NCBI GenBank assembly: GCA_003506895.1
Contig: DNXO01000067.1
Location: 19,275 to 66,472 of the forward strand
Length of the DNA stretch: 47,198 bases
DNA from: Acetobacteraceae bacterium
GTDB lineage: Bacteria > Pseudomonadota > Alphaproteobacteria > Acetobacterales > Acetobacteraceae
Direction of reading: 5' to 3'
Positions 42,427 through 47,198 of the stretch are shown here, one piece after another. A program made the position numbers and the translations under genes. A model generated the notes under the pieces. The model saw nothing but the letters and a program-made list of their open reading frames with translations. It made no database searches and was not told the DNA's origin. The first letter of the stretch is position 1, and each line of letters starts with the position of its first letter.

Positions 42427-42588
42427 CTGCCGCACCGACCGATGACTGACGATAACACCACGCGCGGCCAGCAGTTCCTCGACCATGCACAACCCGAGCG
42501 GGGAGCGGAAGTTTTGCCACACGGCGCGGCTGATAATGCCGGCATGGAAACGATAACCGGCGTAGCGGGAACGCCGGCGGCTGCCATG
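42427..42588 (-). pseudogene. IS6-family transposase N-terminal remnant
   Basis: Read on the minus strand, about 54 codons match the start of IS6-type transposases: RSRYAGYRFHAGIISRAVWQ, then FRSPLGLCMVEELLAARG and VIVSHRSVRQ, equivalent to the conserved YAGYRFPAEII...FRFPLSLRDVEELLAERG...VSHETVRRW block. The match stops abruptly and the catalytic DDE part is absent; the following frame does not resemble a transposase. No intact start codon or terminal inverted repeats were seen. The neighbouring bases 42187-42426 and 42589-42803 hold no gene, though an 8-bp inverted repeat (CCTGCCGG at 42714-42721, CCGGCAGG at 42771-42778) lies on the far side. It marks a past insertion and deletion upstream of the kinase. 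Confidence 0.75.
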
Positions 42589-42803
42589 CGAGGCGCATTA
42601 TCTACCGTGCCCCCTGCAAGCCGGGCTCTCCCGTGATTGACATGAGGCTACCGATGTCCGGCGGCGGCTACTCGCTGAAAGTTGGACGCAGCCCTCTCAC
42701 AATGTGGGTCGTACCTGCCGGGGCAAGATCAGCGAATGACCATCATCTCGCGATGTGCGGTTTGATCCGTCCGGCAGGACTCTCAATACGTTGGCCTCCT
42801 CGG

Positions 42804-43637
42804 TTAGCGATCGTCTGATGAGTCGATGACGACAAGTGCATCACCGGCCAGCTTGGCGGGCGTCCGGTCGGGCAGCAGCAGCGCGCTGAACCGATCATCG
42901 CTGCGCGACGCTTGCTCATAGTCTGCGTCCAGAATCCCATGCACATCGAGAAACCGGTTCATGCTTGCGGGAATTCGTATGCACCCCTCGGATGCGGGAC
43001 GCCCGAGACGCTGTTCCAGGTACTCTGGATCGGTTGCGTGCATCTGTAAGCGCATCTCGCCTAATTCATACTCCGGGAGCCAACCCTTTTGCCCGATCTG
43101 CCATCCGAAATCCCATACCCGCATGCCCTTCAGCCCAAGCCCGCGAATATGGTTTTCGTTGAATGTCCCGAGGGCACGGTAGTCCAATATTGCCGAGGAG
43201 TGCCGGAACACCCCGGTCGGCGTGATGAAGTAGCCCCGACGTCCGGCCTGACCGGTGGACACCTTACTGCCGCCGATGACCTCCCACTGCCCGTCAGGGC
43301 GTGCCAGGACGATGGCCGCCTGCTGCACGGTCGGATTGCGATCGACCACCACAAGCAGTTGAGGATTGAGGACCGTCAATCGGGCTTTGCCGATGGCCGA
43401 CCTTGTGCGGGCCAGCCAGGCACGATCAGCCTCCACCGTCCGCGGCGTATGCTCCGGCACTTCCTGGATCAATACAGTTCGGAGTTGGGCTGTTTCGGCC
43501 GCGATATCCGCTTCCGAAACCGCCTCGCCCGCGATGGTTGTCGCCGGCTGAGGAGACACCTGCTCCGCTATCGGCGGATAGTTGCAACCTGCGACGATGA
43601 GGACCAAGCCCAACACGGGGACTAAGCCGATACGCAT
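42804..43637 (-). CDS. L,D-transpeptidase (YkuD) lipoprotein
   Basis: 277-residue envelope protein. The N-terminus is a lipoprotein signal with lipobox IVAGC and Cys18. The YkuD catalytic domain spans about 95-250 and ends in HATDPEYLEQRLGRPASEGC, followed by IRI, with the catalytic His and the Cys of the S-x-G-C motif. Such enzymes form 3-3 peptidoglycan crosslinks or attach lipoproteins to the cell wall. The start at 43637 is the second of two ATGs created by a 14-bp tandem duplication; AGGAGG is 10 bases before the first ATG and 24 before this one. An exact FNR/FixK box lies 73 bp upstream. Confidence 0.92.
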   Translation of the reverse strand: MRIGLVPVLGLVLIVAGCNYPPIAEQVSPQPATTIAGEAVSEADIAAETAQLRTVLIQEVPEHTPRTVEADRAWLARTRSAIGKARLTVLNPQLLVVVDRNPTVQQAAIVLARPDGQWEVIGGSKVSTGQAGRRGYFITPTGVFRHSSAILDYRALGTFNENHIRGLGLKGMRVWDFGWQIGQKGWLPEYELGEMRLQMHATDPEYLEQRLGRPASEGCIRIPASMNRFLDVHGILDADYEQASRSDDRFSALLLPDRTPAKLAGDALVVIDSSDDR

Positions 43638-43651
43638 GGGCCGATACGCAT
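43622..43651 (-). CDS. Short upstream ORF overlapping the L,D-transpeptidase start
   Basis: The first ATG after AGGAGG (43651) opens a nine-codon frame, MRIGPCVSA, ending in TAG at 43622-43624, out of frame with the main gene and spanning its start at 43637. The spacing from AGGAGG to this ATG is 10 bases. Ribosomes should prefer it, then need to reinitiate about 13 bases back or be recruited directly. It arises from the tandem duplication, so it may be an accident rather than a selected control element. Confidence 0.45.
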   Translation of the reverse strand: MRIGPCVSA

Positions 43652-43654
43652 GGG
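43627..43654. repeat. 14-bp tandem duplication at a start codon
   Basis: CCGATACGCATGGG occurs twice in direct succession (43627-43640 and 43641-43654). Each copy carries the minus-strand ATG of the L,D-transpeptidase, but they are out of frame with each other. Confidence 0.95.
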
Positions 43655-43678
43655 CAACCGCCCTCCTGCTAAACCTGA

Positions 43679-43723
43679 ATTATCAATGACAGGCTGTTGC
43701 CGCATTACTTTGATAGGGATCAA
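43679..43723 (-). promoter_or_regulatory. FNR/FixK box and -10-like element of the L,D-transpeptidase
   Basis: TTGAT-AGGG-ATCAA (43710-43723) matches the FNR/FixK consensus at all ten defined bases. On the minus strand, 25 bases further on, is GATAAT (43679-43684), a good -10. The spacing is close to, but slightly longer than, that of a class II promoter activated by FNR-type regulators, where the box is centred near -41.5. It could also act on the divergent CDF gene, whose start is 227 bp to the other side. Confidence 0.7.
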
Positions 43724-43873
43724 CCTTGGATGAATAGTTGTAGTGTCAGACTGCCCCGGCCTGGGCGTCCGCCGGCTTTCCGCTTCCTGGTCGTCCATTA
43801 CGTGACGCCTGTGTAATATTCGGATCGCACCCGAGTTGGGTCAGAACCCCTTTTGGATGCTGATTCACGGGCC

Positions 43874-43889
43874 GGCTCATTGATGAGCC
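43874..43889. promoter_or_regulatory. 16-bp palindrome upstream of the CDF gene
   Basis: GGCTCAT-TG-ATGAGCC is a perfect inverted repeat centred 69 bp before the CDF start. Its CATTGATG core is the same as in the palindrome at 41034-41051. It may be an operator, but the protein that would bind it is unknown. Confidence 0.35.
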
Positions 43890-43950
43890 CGCAGCTTTAT
43901 TTCGGCCTGGGGGCATCATTTGCCGCCGCTTGTTTGGTAAACAGGGTGAT

Positions 43951-44907
43951 ATGGCATCTCACAGTTCCAAAACGGTCATTTACGCGGCGCTCGGTGGCAA
44001 CCTGCTGATCGCTATCTCGAAGTTCGGAGCGGCCTGGTTCACCGGAAGCTCAGCCATGCTGAGCGAGGCGATCCACTCGCTGGTGGACACCGGCAATCAA
44101 GGCTTGCTGTTGCATGGAATGCGACAGGCGGCGAAGCCTGCCAGCTCTGAACATCCATTCGGCCATGGGCTGCAGCTCTACTTCTGGACCTTTGTCGTCG
44201 CGATCCTGATCTTCGGCCTTGGCGCCGGCGTGGCCATGGTGGAAGGCATCGACAAAATCTTCCACCCCCATCCGCTGGAAAACGTCGCCGTAAGCTATGC
44301 TGTGCTCTCGTTCAGCCTGGTGTTTGAGGGGGCCACCTGGCTCGTCGCCCTGCGGGCCTTCCGGTCCGACAAGGGCGGACGCCGTTGGCTTGATGCGATC
44401 AAGTCGAGCAAGGATCCGACAGTCTTCACCGTACTATTCGAGGATACAGCCGCTCTTCTCGGATTGCTGATAGCCGCGGCCGGAATCGCCGCTGGCCAGG
44501 TGTTCGATGCGCCAGTCATGGATGGTGTTGCTTCTGTTGTCATCGGCCTGCTGCTGGCCGTGACGGCGACGCTCCTCGCCTACGAAAGCCAAAGCCTGCT
44601 GACCGGCGAGGGGGTGCAGCCAGAGGTCAGGGCCAGTCTGCGGCGGCTTGCCGAAGGAGAACCCGGCGTCGTGCGCTTGAACGAGCTTCTGACCATGCAT
44701 TTTGGTCCCAATGATGTGCTGGTGGCGTTGAGCCTGGACTTTGACGACGCGCAGTTGGCCTCATCAGTGGAGAATACGGTTAGCCGCCTGGAACGACGAA
44801 TTATGGCCACGCATCCCGAAGTCACGCGCGTGTTCATCGAAGCACAGAGTTTTGAAGCAAGCCGTCGCGCCATCGGGCCGGCGTCTTTGTCGCCGCCACT
44901 TCGATAA
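43951..44907 (+). CDS. Cation diffusion facilitator (CDF) metal transporter
   Basis: CDF-family exporter of 318 residues that moves divalent metal ions (Zn, Fe, Mn or Co) out of the cytoplasm in exchange for protons. Six membrane helices are visible. Metal-site residues are in AMLSEAIHSLVDTGNQ (about 36-51, His and Asp of TM2) and in FEDTAALLG and APVMDGVAS (TM5 and preceding region). SEHPFGHGLQLYFW marks the TM2-TM3 loop. The C-terminal cytoplasmic domain of about 100 residues is present. The ATG at 43951 was preferred over an in-frame TTG at 43930. The metal cannot be told from sequence. Confidence 0.93.
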   Translation: MASHSSKTVIYAALGGNLLIAISKFGAAWFTGSSAMLSEAIHSLVDTGNQGLLLHGMRQAAKPASSEHPFGHGLQLYFWTFVVAILIFGLGAGVAMVEGIDKIFHPHPLENVAVSYAVLSFSLVFEGATWLVALRAFRSDKGGRRWLDAIKSSKDPTVFTVLFEDTAALLGLLIAAAGIAAGQVFDAPVMDGVASVVIGLLLAVTATLLAYESQSLLTGEGVQPEVRASLRRLAEGEPGVVRLNELLTMHFGPNDVLVALSLDFDDAQLASSVENTVSRLERRIMATHPEVTRVFIEAQSFEASRRAIGPASLSPPLR

Positions 44908-45043
44908 GGCCGAGCGTCGCGGGGATTGTTACCCTGTTCGCGCTGTTTTGCCGCGCCGGCTGGATATGGATATTCTACCGTGTGCCGGAGACCGAGGGAC
45001 AATCTCTGGAACAGATCCAATAGCTCTGGAAGGAGACGCCGTG

Positions 45044-46036
45044 ATGCTGCTCGCGGGCGATATAGGCGGCACAACGACGCGGCTGGCACTCGTCTCGCCG
45101 GAGGCCGGCCCGCGCGGCTTTGTCGCCAAACAGGATTTCCACAGTGCTGACTACAAAGGGCTGCAACCGATCGTCGAGGCGTTCCTGGCCAACACCGGTG
45201 CCCATGCCACGTCCGCTTGTTTCGACGTGGCTGGCCCGGTGATCGACGGGCGTGCGCGCCTGACCAACCTGCCATGGGACCTGGAGGAAGCGGCGCTGTG
45301 CAGCAATCTTAAGCTGCGACGGGTCAGCTTGCTGAACGATCTGCGGGCCATCGCACACGCGGTGCCGCATCTTCGGGCCGGGGAAACGATCGAGATCAAT
45401 GCCGGCAACGCAGAGGAACACGCTCCCATTGCCGTGTTCGCGCCGGGCACCGGTCTCGGCGAGGCTTTCCTGATCTGGAGCGGGCATGAGTACATCGCCT
45501 GCGCGTCCGAAGGCGGGCACGCCGATTTCGCGCCGACCAACCAGGTCCAGGCTGGGCTGTGGGCGTACCTGACCGACCGATTCCGGCATGCGGCCTACGA
45601 ACGGGTCTGTGCGGGCTCCGGCCTGCCGAATGTCTATGACTATGTACGCTCACGCGACCCTTCCTCGGAAAACGCCGATTTCGCCGCGATACTTCAGGCC
45701 GCCCGCGATCGCACACCACCGATCGTCGATGCCGCCGTGAATGACCCCGACAAAAACCCGCTCGCGGCGGAGACCCTGCGCATCGTGATTGACGTCTGGG
45801 GTGCCGAGGCCGGGAACCTCGCGCTGAAAGTGATGGCGACCGGCGGGGTCTATCTGGCCGGCGGAATGCCGCCGCGGTTGGTGCCGCAGCTCCAGGATGG
45901 CGCTTTCATGCGGGCCTTCACTGCTAAGGGGCGTTTCGCCAATCTGCTAAGCGCGGTGCCCGTTCACCTGATCATGGTCAACGCCGCCCTGCTCGGGTCA
46001 GCCATTTACGGCCTGGAGCAAGCAGCCACGGACTGA
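45044..46036 (+). CDS. glk: Glucokinase
   Basis: 330-residue ROK-unrelated bacterial glucokinase (Glk family), phosphorylating glucose with ATP at C6. The phosphate-binding DIGGTTTRLAL (about 6-16), the sugar-binding NLPWDLEE and NDLRAIAHAVP region, the GTGLGEAFL motif (about 130-138), and EGGHADFAP (about 150-158, sugar-contact residues) are all present. The ATG at 45044 has AGGAG eight bases upstream; a GTG at 45041 is an alternative. It is co-directional with the CDF gene, 136 bp apart. With the glucosidase start at 46889 it suggests use of a glucan or glucoside, the latter freeing glucose that Glk would trap. Confidence 0.94.
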   Translation: MLLAGDIGGTTTRLALVSPEAGPRGFVAKQDFHSADYKGLQPIVEAFLANTGAHATSACFDVAGPVIDGRARLTNLPWDLEEAALCSNLKLRRVSLLNDLRAIAHAVPHLRAGETIEINAGNAEEHAPIAVFAPGTGLGEAFLIWSGHEYIACASEGGHADFAPTNQVQAGLWAYLTDRFRHAAYERVCAGSGLPNVYDYVRSRDPSSENADFAAILQAARDRTPPIVDAAVNDPDKNPLAAETLRIVIDVWGAEAGNLALKVMATGGVYLAGGMPPRLVPQLQDGAFMRAFTAKGRFANLLSAVPVHLIMVNAALLGSAIYGLEQAATD

Positions 46037-46233
46037 CGCGGGGCGTAGCCCATTGGCTTCCGCGCCCTTACGGATGACAGGGCCGTATCGCTGATGTGGC
46101 TTTCCAAGCTGCTGCTTCTGCCATTTCCGCATAGCGAGCGGTGCGCCGGTTCACCACACTCCCCCCCACGGATTTGAGTGGCTGGACAGTCCCGCGCGAG
46201 GTGGACCGATCGCACGCCGTTGGGGGAAGTGTA

Positions 46234-46831
46234 TTGATTACCAAATTTCAGCATCGTTCGCCGACCCGGCGGCACACGCGTGGCCTGGGGCTGCTCATGG
46301 CCACATTGCTGGCCTTCTCGGTGTGTTCGCTTCCCACACGCCTGAAAGCGGGGCCGCAGACCGAGACGACACTCGCGCAGATACCCGGTATTCCGAACGC
46401 CCGTTATTTCCCGGACACCCAGATCGACCAGATGGCCCCGGAAACACTTGCTGCCCGGAACCGGCAGGCCGCAGTCCTGGCGCAGGAAGGCCATCGCGGC
46501 CCGTTGCCTGAAACAAACCTCCTGGCTGTATCCGGTGGGCGCGCTGACGGGGCTTTCGGCGCGTGTCTTTTGACGGGGTGGAGGCAGGCCGGCACGCGTC
46601 CCTCTCTGGCAGCTTATCTCCCGGTTTGCGAACCAAGAGATGCCGGCGGCGGTCGCCCGCGAGTATGCCAAAGGCCGCCTGCTGCTGATCAGCTCCACGT
46701 ATCTCGATGCCGGGTGCCCGATGATCTGGAACATCGGTGCGATCGCCGCCAGCGGGTAGCCGAATGCATTGGATCTCTTTCGCAAAACCCTGCTGGCCTT
46801 GGCTGCCGCTCCGCATGCGTCGTCCAATTGA
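46234..46831 (+). pseudogene. Patatin-like phospholipase pseudogene
   Basis: The first part (46234-46600, TTG start with GGGGGAAGTGTA upstream) reads as the N-terminus of a patatin-like protein, with a basic signal region, then IPGIPNARYFPDTQID and LAVSGGRADGAFGACLLTGW. At about 46598-46607 the frame shifts by one and the sequence jumps to a later part of the domain, LWQLISRFANQEM... and AREYAKGRLLLISSTYLDAG, then IWNIGAIAASG and an in-frame TAG at 46757-46759. Homology continues after the stop (NALDLFRKTLLALAA) to 46831. The segment with the GxSxG nucleophile (usually VSTGALIAP) is deleted. So there is an internal deletion, frameshift and nonsense codon: the gene is dead. Confidence 0.85.
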
Positions 46832-46888
46832 TCGGCTACCGCTGTCCGTCCAGGCCCAAGTTTAAGCTGCTACCAGGGGGATCTACTC

Positions 46889-47198
46889 ATGACCATCGAA
46901 CGCCGCAGACTTGAAGACTCCAAGAAACAGAATGTCCCCTGGAAGAAGTGGGGCCCCTATCTCAGTGAACGGCAGTGGGGCACTGTGCGCGAGGACTATA
47001 GCGCAGGAGGCGATGCCTGGAACTACTTCACCCATGACCAGGCGCGCTCGCGCGCCTACCGCTGGGGAGAGGATGGCCTGGCTGGTATATCCGATGACAA
47101 GCAAAAGCTCTGCTTTGCCATTGCGCTGTGGAATGGCAGGGATCCCATTCTGAAGGAGCGGCTTTTCGGCCTCACCAACAGCGAAGGCAACCACGGCG
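46889..47198 (+). CDS. Glucosidase-type glycoside hydrolase, 3'-truncated by window edge
   Basis: The frame from the ATG at 46889 is open to the window end (103 residues). It reads DSKKQNVPWKKWGPYLSERQ, then WGTVREDYSAGGDAWNYFTHDQARS and RAYRWGEDGLAGISDDKQKLCFA, features of the large (about 880-residue) glucosidase proteins with an MGH1-like glycoside hydrolase domain. AGGGGG lies eight bases upstream. No signal peptide is present, so it is cytoplasmic. Its active site and C-terminus lie outside the window. The glucokinase gene upstream would handle released glucose. Confidence 0.85.
   Translation, partial: MTIERRRLEDSKKQNVPWKKWGPYLSERQWGTVREDYSAGGDAWNYFTHDQARSRAYRWGEDGLAGISDDKQKLCFAIALWNGRDPILKERLFGLTNSEGNHG

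Overview
The window is a high-GC (about 64% by eye) bacterial chromosome segment with an alphaproteobacterial gene set. DUF1467 and DUF3035 proteins, a Tim44-domain (TimA) protein near SecB, the short (439-residue) ProS, and the linked run coaX - RNase J - DUF1467 - proS - lolC/E - lolD all point there. The details best fit Rhodospirillales, probably Acetobacteraceae; that family-level placement is inference.

Layout. 1-7.5 kb: 3' part of uvrA, a small hypothetical gene, then a catabolic patch (GMC oxidoreductase, flavoprotein, crotonase-family protein, extradiol-dioxygenase-like VOC protein) and an orphan response regulator. 7.5-8.1 kb is an AT-rich gene-free stretch. 8.1-13.5 kb: a phospholipase D/cardiolipin-synthase-like protein and a coxS-coxL-coxM molybdenum hydroxylase operon of the form II (AYRGAGR) type, closed by a clear terminator. 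13.5-18.6 kb: two small genes and an operon of alpha/beta hydrolase, dipeptide-type binding protein, methyltransferase and DadA-like oxidoreductase. 18.9-26.1 kb: a LutA-like Fe-S protein, TimA, histidine phosphatase, SecB, a membrane J-domain protein, an MFS exporter, a DUF3035 lipoprotein and an unknown gene. 26.2-30.8 kb: a long palindrome, a chemoreceptor, a second DadA-like oxidoreductase and hemB. 30.8-33.5 kb: TerB-like protein divergent from an overlapping small-membrane-protein/TerC/YqhA operon. 33.6-40.1 kb: the housekeeping run coaX-rnj-DUF1467-proS-lolC/E-lolD on the minus strand. 40.1-47.2 kb: an accessory region with a PAS histidine kinase and receiver-only regulator, an IS6-type transposase remnant, an L,D-transpeptidase lipoprotein, a CDF metal transporter, glucokinase, a patatin-like pseudogene and the start of a large glucosidase.

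The most interesting part is the last region. It carries two exact FNR/FixK boxes (TTGAT-N4-ATCAA), one upstream of the response regulator and one in the divergent spacer between the L,D-transpeptidase and CDF genes. No other exact box was noticed in the window. This suggests an oxygen-limitation-responsive stress locus. The L,D-transpeptidase start also carries a 14-bp tandem duplication that creates a 9-codon upstream ORF overlapping the true start. No CRISPR array, tRNA, rRNA or intact insertion sequence was seen.
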